From Rhodobacterales bacterium (GTDB lineage Bacteria; Pseudomonadota; Alphaproteobacteria; Rhodobacterales; Rhodobacteraceae): 64,000 bases of DNA. The stretch covers positions 55,284 through 119,283 of the forward strand of contig PDSA01000027.1 of NCBI GenBank assembly GCA_002748285.1, written 5' to 3'. The notes under the pieces were generated by a model, which worked only from the letters and a program-made list of their open reading frames with translations, did not search any database and had not been told where the DNA came from. Positions 9,588-18,724 of this stretch are shown one piece after another. How positions within the stretch are numbered: position 1 is the first letter of the stretch; each line of letters begins with the position of its first letter. The position numbers and the translations under genes were made by a program.

Positions 9588-10343
9588 TTAAGACTTGAAA
9601 TAGCTAAACACCGCCGAAGCCGTCCACCCTGCGACAATCGCGATCAGCAGGGACATCAAGCCATAATAAAGCGGTTTGTCATGGGCCAGAGTGTAGAGCC
9701 AGCGCTCCAGCCCCACCTTGCGCACATCCAGCGTAGTTTCGAACACATCCACCACATTCATGTTGCGGGTGATCAGAATCCGCGCCGTATATTCCCCGGC
9801 CGTCAGGTTCGAGGGCAAATCAATCGAGGTGCGAAACAGTGTATCCGACATGAACTTCACCGCCCCCTCCCGCACCGAATACAACCCGTTTTCGGTGCGA
9901 ATCCGCATCAGCGCATCGGCAAATTCGGTGCTGCCTCCCAGATCCAGCTGGGTGCCGACCGAGGCAATCGCGCGGCGGATCGACACCTTGCGCATCAAAT
10001 CTTCGGAATCTTTCAGCGATTCAGCCAGCGGAGCGGTGGTGGCGATAGCGTAAAAGCTGGGAACATTCTCAATCCGGGCCGAATCCGAATTCACCCAGAT
10101 GCCCAGCTTTTTATCCTTGCGCCGCACCATCTCTGTCTTGGGCGGCCCCTCAACCGTGACGATGACCTGCAACGCGCCATCTGTCGGCACCGGAGCCTGA
10201 CGGCTGACCGCCCCAAACACCAAAATCTCGGACCCGTCAAAGGTGGCCGAAATCCCAACACGGCTTTGCGACAGATCAGCCACGATCCTTTCCGCCTGAA
10301 CCGACATCGCAAACAACAGCAGAAACAGCAGCAGCCGGATCAT
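9588..10343 (-). CDS. TIGR02186 family membrane-anchored periplasmic protein
   Basis: This 251-residue protein has an N-terminal signal peptide (hydrophobic residues 3-16, cleavage after 'VQA'), a long periplasmic part beginning 'ERIVADLSQSRVGIS' and a single C-terminal membrane helix ending in 'SYFKS'. This layout and its place directly after a TauE/SafE permease fit the alphaproteobacterial TIGR02186 family, whose function is not established. The start codon abuts the stop of the permease gene, so the two are co-translated. I infer it is an accessory subunit of the transporter. Confidence 0.85.
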   Translation of the reverse strand: MIRLLLFLLLFAMSVQAERIVADLSQSRVGISATFDGSEILVFGAVSRQAPVPTDGALQVIVTVEGPPKTEMVRRKDKKLGIWVNSDSARIENVPSFYAIATTAPLAESLKDSEDLMRKVSIRRAIASVGTQLDLGGSTEFADALMRIRTENGLYSVREGAVKFMSDTLFRTSIDLPSNLTAGEYTARILITRNMNVVDVFETTLDVRKVGLERWLYTLAHDKPLYYGLMSLLIAIVAGWTASAVFSYFKS

Positions 10344-11261
10344 CTAATGCCCCCCGCCTGCGCCCAGCGAGTAAAGCTCGGACGGTTGCAACAAAAGATC
10401 AAGCGCCAGTTTGACACAAACCCCCAGCACCAGCAGCGCCAGCAGAACCCGCAGCTGCTCGGCCTTCAGCTTGACCCCGATACGGGTGCCGATCTGCGCT
10501 CCGACAACCCCGCCCACCAGCAGCAAAACCGCCAACACGATGTCCACCGTATAGTTGGTGGTGGCGTGCATCAAAGTGGTAAAGCCGGTGACGAAAATGA
10601 TCTGAAACAGCGAGGTGCCAATCACAACCTTGGTCGGCATCCCCAGCAGGTAGATCATCGCCGGCACCATGACAAAGCCGCCGCCGACCCCCATGATCGC
10701 CGCCAGCACCCCAACGGCCACCCCGACCAGCAGCGGCGGGATCACCGAAATATACAGCCCCGAAGTGCGGAATTTCATCTTGAAGGGCAGGTTATGGATC
10801 CAGTTGTGCTTTTTGCGCTTGGGCACGGCCCCGGCTTTTTTCGAGCGCCAGATTGCATTCAGGCTTTCGACGAACATCAGCGAGCCGATGATGCCCAGAA
10901 ACACCACATAGCTAAGCTTCACCAGAAGATCGACCTGCCCCATGCTGCGCAGAAAGTTGAACAGCTGAATCCCCAGATAAGCCCCAATCAGGCCACCAAT
11001 CAGCAGCACCACGCCCATCCTGAGGTCAACGGTTCTGCGTTTGAAATGCGCCAGAACGCCGGAAAAGGACGAGGCCACGATCTGGTTGGCTTCGGTCGCC
11101 ACCGCCACCGCCGGAGGGATGCCGATGAAGAACAGCAATGGAGTCATCAAAAACCCGCCGCCCACGCCGAACATTCCCGACAAAATCCCCACCATGCCGC
11201 CAAGGCCCAGTAGAAGAAACGCGTTTACCGATACTTCGGCAATCGGAAGGTAAATTTGCAT
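10344..11261 (-). CDS. Sulfite exporter TauE/SafE (TSUP) family permease
   Basis: A 305-residue polytopic permease of the TSUP family (former DUF81), which exports sulfite, sulfoacetate or related organosulfur anions. Both family half-repeats are visible: 'GMFGVGGGFLMTPLL' near the N-terminus and 'IMGVGGGFVMVPAM' in the second half, each opening a bundle of helices. The pairing with a TIGR02186 protein immediately downstream is conserved in Rhodobacteraceae. A perfect TTAA-N7-TTAA palindrome lies 80 bases before the start codon, suggesting CtrA-type control. The substrate cannot be told from sequence. Confidence 0.9.
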   Translation of the reverse strand: MQIYLPIAEVSVNAFLLLGLGGMVGILSGMFGVGGGFLMTPLLFFIGIPPAVAVATEANQIVASSFSGVLAHFKRRTVDLRMGVVLLIGGLIGAYLGIQLFNFLRSMGQVDLLVKLSYVVFLGIIGSLMFVESLNAIWRSKKAGAVPKRKKHNWIHNLPFKMKFRTSGLYISVIPPLLVGVAVGVLAAIMGVGGGFVMVPAMIYLLGMPTKVVIGTSLFQIIFVTGFTTLMHATTNYTVDIVLAVLLLVGGVVGAQIGTRIGVKLKAEQLRVLLALLVLGVCVKLALDLLLQPSELYSLGAGGGH

Positions 11262-11340
11262 GGCCGCTTCCCGATCCAGACAGGCTCTTTCATCAAACTG
11301 GGGCGTAGTTTAACAGGAAAAGCCCGGTGCCTCAAAGGTG

Positions 11341-11356
11341 TTAACGCAGGATTAAC
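11341..11356. promoter_or_regulatory. CtrA-like site upstream of the TauE/SafE gene
   Basis: TTAA-N7-TTAAC reads at 11341-11356 and is palindromic, so it fits the CtrA consensus on either strand. It ends 80 bases before the start of the leftward TauE/SafE permease. Identification is by consensus only. Confidence 0.5.
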
Positions 11357-11491
11357 CAACTTTTCCGGGACCAAAGCGGCGTTGAGGACACAGAAGCGGT
11401 ATTCTTTGGTGGGCGGAGTGATGTGGATTAGGCTGGGGGGCGTTAAAACATGGGGCCGGATCCCAAAATCTGGAGGTCGGGCAAAACGGTA

Positions 11492-11612
11492 GGTTCGCGA
11501 CCGGCCCGAGGGCGGCTTTCGGATTGCACGGGCGTTTCTGTAAAAACCGACCCGAAGCATCAAGAACATCCGCTGCGTTTCGCGACCGCCCTGGAGGGGC
11601 CGGTCGCGAACC
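11492..11612. repeat. 16-base inverted repeat, left arm 11492-11507, right arm 11597-11612
   Basis: The left arm GGTTCGCGACCGGCCC is the exact reverse complement of the right arm GGGCCGGTCGCGAACC. Each arm is extended on its inner side by GGGCGG or CCGCCC with a small indel. About 90 bases separate the arms. The right arm belongs to a longer element repeated at 18725. The rest of the 383-base gap between 11261 and 11645 holds the CtrA-like site and short open frames I cannot support. Confidence 0.7.
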
Positions 11613-11630
11613 GGATCGCAAGCGATCGGG
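11579..11630 (+). repeat. Dispersed intergenic repeat, family A, copy 1
   Basis: The segment starts GCGACCGCCCTG, contains GTCGCGAACCGGATCGCAAG and ends in a small hairpin (GATCGCAAGCGATC). A diverged copy occurs at 18725-18778 with compensating changes in the hairpin (GATCACAAGTGATC), which supports a conserved RNA or DNA fold. Confidence 0.6.
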
Positions 11631-11644
11631 GGAAATTCCCCCCG

Positions 11645-12625
11645 CTATCGCTCTTTCACATAAGGCTCCCCGCCCGCGCGCGGCGGGACCGCTTTGCCGA
11701 CAAACCCCGCCAAAATCACCACCGTCAGGATGTAAGGTAGAGCCTGGGTGAACTGCACCGGGATCTCGAACAGATCAAAGACGTTGATATTGGGGTAAAG
11801 ATTGCTGATAGCTTCGAGCAGGCCAAACAGTAGGCAGGCAAACAGCGCATACCAAGGCCGCCATTTCGCGAAAATCAGCGCCGCCAGCGCGATATAGCCG
11901 CGCCCGGCCGCCATCTCGCGCCCAAAAGCAGAAGCTTGGGAGGTGGCCAGATAGGCTCCGCCCAGCCCGCACAGCACCCCGGTGATCATCACCGCCGCAT
12001 AGCGATAGCGGATCACCGACACGCCGGCAGTATCAACCGAAGCCGGGTTTTCGCCCACCGCGCGCAGGCGCAGGCCAAACCGGGTGCGAAACAGAACCCA
12101 CCACGTCAGCGGCACCAGCAAAAAGGCGATATAAACCAGCGGCTTTTGCCCGGACAGCACATCGGCATAAAGCGGCCCGATCAGGGGCAGATCGCGCAGG
12201 GCATCGGCAAAGGGCAAGGTGATTTCCTGAAACCGCGCGGTTTTGGGCAGGGGTGGAGTTTGGCCGCCCTGCCCGAACCAGGCGTGCCCAATCACCACGG
12301 TCATACCCGAGGCCAAAAAGTTCAGCGCCACGCCCGAGATCAGCTGATTGCCGCGATAGGTGATCGAAGCCATCCCATGCAGCAGCGAAAACAGCATCGA
12401 AGCCGCGATTCCCGCCAGCGCCCCCAGCCAGACATTGCCGGTTTTATAAGCCACCGTGGCCGAAAAGAACGCCGAGATCAGCAGCTTGCCTTCCAGCCCG
12501 ATGTCAAAGATGCCGGCGCGTTCGGAATAGAGCCCAGCCAGACAGGCCAGCAACAGCACCACCGACAGCCGGATCGTCATATCCATGGTCACAATGACCT
12601 GCAAGAATGTCTGTGCAAACTCCAT
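11645..12625 (-). CDS. ABC transporter permease, BMP-associated (NupQ-like)
   Basis: The second permease of a purine/nucleoside-type ABC importer: 326 residues, eight or more hydrophobic helices, and the BPD_transp_2 family motif region 'YSERAGIFDIGLEGKLL' near residue 33-49, typical of YufQ/NupQ-type permeases. 'RFGLRLRAVGENP' marks the coupling loop that contacts the ATPase. Its ATG overlaps the stop of the first permease by one base. The order substrate-binding protein, ATPase, permease, permease is the standard one for this family. Inner membrane. Confidence 0.93.
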   Translation of the reverse strand: MEFAQTFLQVIVTMDMTIRLSVVLLLACLAGLYSERAGIFDIGLEGKLLISAFFSATVAYKTGNVWLGALAGIAASMLFSLLHGMASITYRGNQLISGVALNFLASGMTVVIGHAWFGQGGQTPPLPKTARFQEITLPFADALRDLPLIGPLYADVLSGQKPLVYIAFLLVPLTWWVLFRTRFGLRLRAVGENPASVDTAGVSVIRYRYAAVMITGVLCGLGGAYLATSQASAFGREMAAGRGYIALAALIFAKWRPWYALFACLLFGLLEAISNLYPNINVFDLFEIPVQFTQALPYILTVVILAGFVGKAVPPRAGGEPYVKER

Positions 12626-13728
12626 CAGCCCGCCCCTTTTTGCTGACGCGCCCGCAAGAACATCCGTTCAACTGGGCCGCGCACCATGTAATCCAGCGCG
12701 CCGGTGAACAGGATGATCATGCCCTGAATCACCAACACCACTTCGCGGCTGATGCCGGGCATTTCCCATAGCAGCTCAAACCCGCCTTGGGCCAACATGC
12801 CAAATAACAGCGCTGCGATGATGATGCCCACCGGATGATTGCGCCCCATCAGCGCCACGGCGATGCCGACGAATCCGGCCCCTTCGACGAATTCCTTGAT
12901 CAGCCGCTCTTGCTGGCCCATCACCGCATTGACCGCCAGCATACCGGCCAGTGCGCCGGAAATCATCATCGCGATGATGGTGATTTTCACCGCCGAGATC
13001 CCGGCATATTGCGCCGCCCCCGGGCTGAACCCAAAGGCGCGGATCGCATAGCCCAGCCGGGTGCGCCACAGCAAGAACCACACCAAAACGGCGCAGAGCA
13101 GCGCCAGCAGAAGGCTGATATTGACCGGCGCATTTTTGGAAAACGGAATGCCGAACAGCGCCAGAAAATCATGCAGGCTGGGCAGATGAGCCCCTTCCGG
13201 AAAGCCTCTGGTTTCGGCATTTTGCGAGGCCGGGTTTTTCATGATCCCGTTCAGCAGAAACCCCATCACCGTGGCCGCGATATAGTTGAACATGATGGTG
13301 GTGATCACGATATGGCTGTCGCGTTTGGCCTGCAAATAGGCCGGAACCGCCGCCCACAGCGCCCCGAACAGCGCCGCGCCGATCACCGCGAAAGGCAGCG
13401 CCAGCGCCCAATGCGGCCAGTCAAACGCCAACAGCACCACCGCCACCCCGATGCCGCCAATCGCCGCCTGACCTTCGCCGCCGATATTGAACATCCGGGC
13501 ATGAAACGCCACCGCCACCGCAAGGCCGGTGAACATGTAATTGGTCGCGTAATAAAGCGTATAGCCAATGTTCGAGCTGGACCCCAAAGAGCCCCGAACA
13601 ATCACCCAAACCGCCTGAAACGGGTTTTCGCCAATCGCCAGCACCACCAGCCCCGAGGCGGTCAGCGCCAGCGCCAGGCTGATCAGAGGGATCAGGAACA
13701 CATCGGCCCATCTTGGTATCTTATCCAT
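12625..13728 (-). CDS. ABC transporter permease, BMP-associated (NupP-like)
   Basis: First permease of the importer, 367 residues with about ten hydrophobic helices. Features of the BPD_transp_2 family are 'FHARMFNIGGEGQAAIGG' in the first third and the coupling loop 'RTRLGYAIRAFGFSP'. The frame is open to 13749, but the ATG at 13728 ('MDKIPRW') has a good purine-rich ribosome site (AAGGGGGG) and overlaps the ATPase stop by eight bases, fitting translational coupling. It pairs with the second permease to form the membrane channel. Confidence 0.92.
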   Translation of the reverse strand: MDKIPRWADVFLIPLISLALALTASGLVVLAIGENPFQAVWVIVRGSLGSSSNIGYTLYYATNYMFTGLAVAVAFHARMFNIGGEGQAAIGGIGVAVVLLAFDWPHWALALPFAVIGAALFGALWAAVPAYLQAKRDSHIVITTIMFNYIAATVMGFLLNGIMKNPASQNAETRGFPEGAHLPSLHDFLALFGIPFSKNAPVNISLLLALLCAVLVWFLLWRTRLGYAIRAFGFSPGAAQYAGISAVKITIIAMMISGALAGMLAVNAVMGQQERLIKEFVEGAGFVGIAVALMGRNHPVGIIIAALLFGMLAQGGFELLWEMPGISREVVLVIQGMIILFTGALDYMVRGPVERMFLRARQQKGAG

Positions 13729-15304
13729 CCGCCATCCCCCCTTTGTCATCCACCCCGGCCATCAACAGCCCCAGCTGTTTTTCGTCGGTGTCTTCGGGCA
13801 GACGCTCGCCCATGATGCGCCCGTCAAACATCACCAGGATTCGATCCGACAGCGCCAGAATCTCTTCCAGCTCGACACTGACCAGCAAAATCGCCTTGCC
13901 CGCATCGCGCAAATCGACAATCTGCTGGTGGATGAATTCGATCGCACCGATGTCAACGCCGCGGGTGGGCTGGCCGATGAGCAGCAGATCCGGGTTGCGT
14001 TCGATCTCGCGGGCCAGCACGATTTTCTGCTGATTGCCGCCGGAAAAGTTCCGGGCCAACAGCCGTGGATTCAGCGGCCGCACGTCAAAACGCTCCATCT
14101 TTTCACGGGTGTCCTGCTGGATCGCCGGATTGTCCATCATCAGCGCGTTCTTGTTATAGGCGGCTTCGTTGTGATAGCCAAAGATCATGTTTTCCCAAGC
14201 CATGAACTCCATGATCAGCCCCTCGGCCTGACGGTCTTCGGGGACATGCGCGATGCCATGGTGACGGCGGGATTGGGCATCGGCGCCCTTGCCGCTCAGA
14301 TCAAGCGGCTGGCCGTTCAGCCGCACCGAGCCAGTGGCGTCCATATAACCGCCCAGCACCTCGAGCAGCTCGGTCTGGCCATTGCCTGAAACGCCGGCAA
14401 TGCCGACAATCTCACCGGCCCGCACCTGAAACGACACCGATTTCAGCCGCTCAACGCCTTTGTCATCAATGACTTGCAGCTTGTCGACCTCAAGGATCGG
14501 CGCCCCCGGCTGCGCGGGCGTTTTATCGACCTTCAGTAATACTTTGCGGCCCACCATCAGCTCGGCCAGATGGGTCGGGCTGGTGTCGCTGGTTTTCACC
14601 GTCGCCGTCATTTCGCCACGGCGCATCACCGAAACCGTGTCGGTGACCTCCATGATCTCGCGCAATTTGTGGGTGATCAGGATGATGGTCTTGCCCTCAT
14701 CCCTCAGCCCCTTGAGGATGCGGAACAGATGATCGGCCTCGGCCGGAGTCAGCACCCCGGTGGGTTCGTCCAAAATCAGAATATCGGCATGGCGATAGAG
14801 TGCTTTCAGGATCTCGACCCGTTGCTGATGCCCCACCGACAGGGTTTCGATCATCGCATCGGGGTTCACGTTCAGCTCATATTCATCGGCCAGAGTTTTC
14901 AGCAATTTGCGGGCCTTGGTCAGGGACGGTTTCAGCAGCCCGCCATCCTCTGTGCCCAAAATCACATTTTCCAGAACCGTGAAGTTTTCCACCAGCTTGA
15001 AATGCTGATGCACCATGCCAATCCCTGCCGCAATCGCGGCCGAGCTATCAGGGATCGGGGTGCGTTTGCCGTTGATGAACACCTCGCCCGCATCGGCCCG
15101 GTAAAAGCCGTAAAGGATTGACATCAAAGTCGATTTCCCGGCCCCGTTTTCGCCAACGATGCCATGAATCGAACCTCGGGCCACGGAAAGGGAAATGTTC
15201 TTATTGGCCTGCACCGGGCCGAAAGCCTTGGAGATTCCGACCAGTTCAAGGGCGGGAACGGCAGGATCATCTTGCCGTTCCGTGTTATGTGTCTGCATCG
15301 TCAA
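13721..15304 (-). CDS. ABC transporter ATP-binding protein, two-domain (NupO-like)
   Basis: This 527-residue protein carries two ABC cassettes, as in nucleoside and sugar importers of this type. Cassette 1 has Walker A 'GENGAGKST', signature 'LSVGHQQR' and Walker B 'ILILDEPT'. Cassette 2 has a degenerate Walker A 'GVSGNGQTE', signature 'FSGGNQQK' and a Walker B with Gln in place of Glu ('LLIGQPTRG'). One degenerate site is normal for the family. The stop codon overlaps the next permease start. It lies three bases after the gene for the binding protein. Confidence 0.94.
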   Translation of the reverse strand: MTMQTHNTERQDDPAVPALELVGISKAFGPVQANKNISLSVARGSIHGIVGENGAGKSTLMSILYGFYRADAGEVFINGKRTPIPDSSAAIAAGIGMVHQHFKLVENFTVLENVILGTEDGGLLKPSLTKARKLLKTLADEYELNVNPDAMIETLSVGHQQRVEILKALYRHADILILDEPTGVLTPAEADHLFRILKGLRDEGKTIILITHKLREIMEVTDTVSVMRRGEMTATVKTSDTSPTHLAELMVGRKVLLKVDKTPAQPGAPILEVDKLQVIDDKGVERLKSVSFQVRAGEIVGIAGVSGNGQTELLEVLGGYMDATGSVRLNGQPLDLSGKGADAQSRRHHGIAHVPEDRQAEGLIMEFMAWENMIFGYHNEAAYNKNALMMDNPAIQQDTREKMERFDVRPLNPRLLARNFSGGNQQKIVLAREIERNPDLLLIGQPTRGVDIGAIEFIHQQIVDLRDAGKAILLVSVELEEILALSDRILVMFDGRIMGERLPEDTDEKQLGLLMAGVDDKGGMADG

Positions 15305-15307
15305 AGG

Positions 15308-16297
15308 TTATTTGATCGGGCAGCTATTGTCGGACATGTAATCATGCACCTTGATCTCGCCAGCGATGATTTTCGCCTTGGCGGCCTCGACCGCGGCCAG
15401 CATTTCGGGGGTGACCAGATCCTTGTTATGCTCGTCCATCGCATAATCAACACCGCCCTCGGCCAGACCCAAAACATTGATGCCCGGCTTCAGATCGGTG
15501 CCGGCGCTGAACGCGTTGAACACCGCCACATCCACGCGCTTGAGCATCGTGGTCAGCACCTGACCGGGATGCAGGTGGTTCTGGTTGCTATCGACACCGA
15601 TTGACAGGATGCCTTCATCAGCGGCGGTTTGCAGCACACCCAGCCCGGTGCCCCCAGCTGCGGCATAAACAACATCCGCGCCCTGAGCGATCTGCGCCCG
15701 GGTCAGCTCGCCGCCCTTGACCGGGTCATTCCAGGCCGCAGGGGTGGTGCCGGTCATGTTCTGGATCACGGTCGCATCCGGGTTGGTCGCCTTGACGCCC
15801 TGCACATAGCCACAGGCGAATTTGCGGATCAAAGGCACATCCATGCCGCCGACAAACCCCACCGTGCCGCTTTTCGACGCCAGCGCGGCCATCACACCAA
15901 CCAGATAAGAGCCCTCATATTCCTTGTAAACAATGGATTGCACATTGGGCTTGTCCACCACCATATCAATCAGGGCGAATTTGGTATCGGGGAAATCGCC
16001 TGCCACGGCCTCAAGCGACGAGGCAAAGGCGAAACCGGTCATCACCACCGGGTTATAGCCCTTTTCGGCAAAGCGGCGCAGAGCCTGTTCCCGCTGCGCT
16101 TCAGAGGTCAGCTCGATCTCGCGAAAGCTGTTGCCGGTTTCATCGGCCCAGCGTTTCGCACCGGTATAGGCCGCTTCGTTAAAAGACTTGTCGAACTTGC
16201 CGCCCATGTCAAAGATGATCGCCGGATCAGCGATGGCGGCACTGGCGCTCAGGGCCACTGTGGCCGCCGCAGTCAGGGCTTTTTGCATAAGGGTCAT
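15308..16297 (-). CDS. BMP family ABC transporter substrate-binding protein
   Basis: A 329-residue periplasmic binding protein with a cleavable signal peptide (cleavage after 'SAAIA'). The mature N-terminus 'IIFDMGGKFDKSFNEAA' is the hallmark of the BMP/PnrA family, which binds purine nucleosides; the ring-stacking Phe and the Asp of this motif are present. 'GFVGGMDVPLIRKF' and 'GVDSNQNH' also match. It is the first gene of the importer unit, and the 195 bases upstream probably hold its promoter, though I cannot fix one. Substrate specificity (nucleosides) is inferred from family. Confidence 0.93.
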   Translation of the reverse strand: MTLMQKALTAAATVALSASAAIADPAIIFDMGGKFDKSFNEAAYTGAKRWADETGNSFREIELTSEAQREQALRRFAEKGYNPVVMTGFAFASSLEAVAGDFPDTKFALIDMVVDKPNVQSIVYKEYEGSYLVGVMAALASKSGTVGFVGGMDVPLIRKFACGYVQGVKATNPDATVIQNMTGTTPAAWNDPVKGGELTRAQIAQGADVVYAAAGGTGLGVLQTAADEGILSIGVDSNQNHLHPGQVLTTMLKRVDVAVFNAFSAGTDLKPGINVLGLAEGGVDYAMDEHNKDLVTPEMLAAVEAAKAKIIAGEIKVHDYMSDNSCPIK

Positions 16298-16492
16298 GAA
16301 TTTTCTCTCCCGGAATTGTTACACGGATTACCGCTCAAAGCGCCGCAACACCCGTAAGAGCAATGCCAAAACGCCCAGAAACATGACAGTAATTAAGCCG
16401 CCCGGCCAAAAGGATGGCAATAGCTATTTCACATTTACCCACAACTTAGCGCCGGATTTGCGCCCGCAGACAGGATATCATGCCAATCCGGC

Positions 16493-16906
16493 TTAGATAA
16501 GCGATTTGCGCAGGCACAGCGCGTCCCGGAAATCGCCCTCGGGGGTGCGGTAATAATCGGGCCGGCGACCAGATTCGCGATAGCCCTCAGCCTGATACAG
16601 CGCCAGTGCCGCGTGATTGTCACTGGCGACCTCCAAATGCGCCAGCCGCGCCCCTTGCGCCCGGGCGTGTTGCTCAAAGGCGCGCAACAAAGCCCGCCCC
16701 TGCCCTTGCCTGTGCAAGGCAGGCTCGACCGCCAGAGTCAGCAGCTCAACCTCATCGGCAATCACCCGGCCCAGCGCGAACCCCGCCGGGCGGGTTTCTA
16801 AAAACACGCCATAAGAACCCAGCAGCCCGGCAAATTCCTCGGCCCGCCACGGGCGTGGGGTGGTAAAGCATTTACGGTGCAGGGCGGCCAGTTGCTCAGC
16901 TGTCAT
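16493..16906 (-). CDS. rimI: Ribosomal-protein-alanine N-acetyltransferase (RimI-type GNAT)
   Basis: A 137-residue GNAT acetyltransferase. The acetyl-CoA loop is 'LHRQGQGRALLRAF', and 'LEVASDNHAALALYQAEGY' is the typical RimI stretch linking strands beta5 and beta6. In bacteria RimI acetylates the N-terminal alanine of ribosomal protein S18. Its start overlaps the tsaB stop by 11 bases; tsaB–rimI pairing is widespread and supports this identity over a generic GNAT. It is the last gene of the nfuA–tsaB–rimI run. Confidence 0.88.
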   Translation of the reverse strand: MTAEQLAALHRKCFTTPRPWRAEEFAGLLGSYGVFLETRPAGFALGRVIADEVELLTLAVEPALHRQGQGRALLRAFEQHARAQGARLAHLEVASDNHAALALYQAEGYRESGRRPDYYRTPEGDFRDALCLRKSLI

Positions 16907-17510
16907 GCAAAATCACCGGCGCCGGATCGCGCGGCGGGGCTGCATCCGGTGCGCGCACATATAACGGCGCGGGGCGGGGCAGATCGGGAGTTTCAAAACG
17001 CTGCGCCGCGATCCGGGCAATCGCGGCGGCGCTAAGCGGTTGGTCGGGGCCGATCAGCTGTTGGCCAGCGCTGTAAGCAGGCAGATCGCCCAGCCGGATC
17101 AACTCGGGCTTGCCCTCGCCTTGATCGGTCAGCGTTTGCACATAGACCATACCGCGATGCGCGGGCACGGCCGAGACCACCGGCCCAGAGGCGTCAATCG
17201 CCTGCGCCTGAAAGGCCGAGACCCCCACCGCCGGCACCCCCAGCGCCAGCGCCAGCCCGCGGGCGGCGGAAACCGAAATGCGGATGCCGGTGAAATTGCC
17301 GGGGCCAATGCCTACTCCGATGGCGTTCAGATCGGACCAAGTGATACCCGCCTGTTGCAGCAGTTCCTCCAGCACGTCAAACAGGCGCTCGGCCTGACCT
17401 TTGGCCATTTCCAAGGTGTTTTCGGCCACGATCTGATCGCCCGCCAACACAGCTGCGGCGATATGCGCAACCGATGTGTCAAAGGCCAGAATCAGTGGTT
17501 TACAACTCAA
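16896..17510 (-). CDS. tsaB: tRNA N6-adenosine threonylcarbamoyltransferase accessory protein TsaB
   Basis: TsaB partners TsaD and TsaE in making the t6A base next to the anticodon of ANN-decoding tRNAs. The ASKHA-fold N-terminus 'LILAFDTS' and 'GVGIGPGNFTGIRI' with 'ARGLALALG' are diagnostic. The frame is open to 17561, but the TTG at 17510 is preceded at seven bases by GAGGTG and places 'LSCKPLILAFDTS' at the N-terminus as in homologues, giving 204 residues and an 11-base overlap with the nfuA-type stop. The rimI gene follows with an overlap. Confidence 0.92.
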   Translation of the reverse strand: MSCKPLILAFDTSVAHIAAAVLAGDQIVAENTLEMAKGQAERLFDVLEELLQQAGITWSDLNAIGVGIGPGNFTGIRISVSAARGLALALGVPAVGVSAFQAQAIDASGPVVSAVPAHRGMVYVQTLTDQGEGKPELIRLGDLPAYSAGQQLIGPDQPLSAAAIARIAAQRFETPDLPRPAPLYVRAPDAAPPRDPAPVILHDS

Positions 17511-18063
17511 CCGCCCGCACCTCGGTGACCTCGGGAATGAAATGGCGCAGCAGGTTTTCAATGCCCATTTTCAGGGTCACGGTCGAAGACGGACAGCCGG
17601 CGCAAGCGCCCTGCATATGCAGGTAAACCACCCCATGATCAAAGCCGTGAAAGGTGATGTCTCCGCCATCCTGAGCCACCGCCGGACGCACGCGGGTATC
17701 CAGCAACGCCTTGATTTGATTAATAACCTGACTGTCATCATCATCGTCGTGATCGGCATGGCCGGTGTTTTCGGCATCCCCGATCAGCACGGGGTCACCG
17801 GATTGGTAATGCTCCATGATCGCGGCCAGAATGGCGGGTTTGATATGTTCCCAAGCGATGCTGTCATCCTTGGTCACGGTGATGAAATCCACGCCCAGAA
17901 ACACGCCCATCACGGCATCCACCGCGAAAATCCGTTTGGCCAGAGGTGATTTTTCCGCGTCCTTGGCCGCCGGGAAATCTGCCGTGCCCGAAGGCAGGAC
18001 CTCCTGCCCCGGCAGGAATTTCAGCGTTGCGGGATTAGGTGTCGATTCAGTCTGGATAAACAT
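17500..18063 (-). CDS. NifU family Fe-S scaffold/carrier protein (NfuA-like)
   Basis: A 187-residue two-domain protein: an Nfu N-terminal domain beginning 'MFIQTESTPNPATLKFLPG', then a NifU C-terminal domain with the cluster-binding CxxC 'GACAGCPSS' near residues 148-156. Such proteins carry [4Fe-4S] clusters to target enzymes. An acidic/His linker ('HADHDDDDDSQV') separates the domains. It is the first gene of a run leading into tsaB and rimI. Normal length; no oddity. Confidence 0.93.
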   Translation of the reverse strand: MFIQTESTPNPATLKFLPGQEVLPSGTADFPAAKDAEKSPLAKRIFAVDAVMGVFLGVDFITVTKDDSIAWEHIKPAILAAIMEHYQSGDPVLIGDAENTGHADHDDDDDSQVINQIKALLDTRVRPAVAQDGGDITFHGFDHGVVYLHMQGACAGCPSSTVTLKMGIENLLRHFIPEVTEVRAVEL

Positions 18064-18143
18064 ATGGCATACCTTTTTGTCTGCCCACAGATATGCGCTG
18101 GCAAGGGCTGGCTGTCAAGTGGGTTTAGAATTATTCTAATCTA

Positions 18144-18599
18144 TCAGGTGATGGCTTCGAGCCGCTCTTTGGTCATTTCGCCGGGCACGATGGTGATCGG
18201 GATCGGCAGGCTGGCCGCGGATTTCATCAGATTGGTGATCAGCGGCCCCGGCCCCCTTTTGTCACTGCCCGCCCCCAGCACCAGCACCCCGATTTCAGTA
18301 TCATCGGCGATCTGTTGCAACAGCTCCGTCACTGGCTCGCCCTCGCGGATCACCAGCTCGGGGTCGACACCCTGACGGTCGCGCATCCATTTGGCGAAAA
18401 CCTCGAAATGCACGCGGATGCTCTCGCGAGCCTCCTCACGTATGATGTCACCCACCCCGATCCAGTGGTTGAACTCGTCGGGCGGAATGATCGACAACAC
18501 CTCAACCCCGCCGCCGGTATGGGCCGCCCGCATCGCGGCAAAGCGCATCGCATTCAGGCATTCGCGGCTGTCATCCAGCACCACCAGAAATTTACGCAT
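18144..18599 (-). CDS. Universal stress protein, single UspA domain
   Basis: A 151-residue single-domain Usp. It begins 'MRKFLVVLDDSREC' with the strand-1 Asp used in nucleotide binding, and ends with 'LVLGAGSDKRGPGPL', a G-x2-G-x9-G-type ATP-binding loop, then 'PITIVPG'. Some loop positions deviate from the canonical motif, so ATP binding is likely but unproven. It stands alone between the nfuA-type gene and trpS. A second, tandem-domain Usp is encoded at 31.5-32.4 kb. Confidence 0.9.
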   Translation of the reverse strand: MRKFLVVLDDSRECLNAMRFAAMRAAHTGGGVEVLSIIPPDEFNHWIGVGDIIREEARESIRVHFEVFAKWMRDRQGVDPELVIREGEPVTELLQQIADDTEIGVLVLGAGSDKRGPGPLITNLMKSAASLPIPITIVPGEMTKERLEAIT

Positions 18600-18724
18600 G
18601 TTTTCCTCCTTTGGATATGAGGAATAATGGACCAGACCGGGCCGCGCTGCAAGCTTTGCCTTTCGTGGGAGTCGGTTCGTTGAGCGGGTGGGAACTCCCG
18701 AGAAGAAACACGCAACGGCAGGCT

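Noticed and set aside
9450..11213. 587-residue open frame on the plus strand opposite the TIGR02186 and TauE/SafE genes
   Set aside because: It is rich in His, Gln, Arg and Pro with no domains, and lies fully antisense to two well-supported genes. It is a product of GC-biased codon use.
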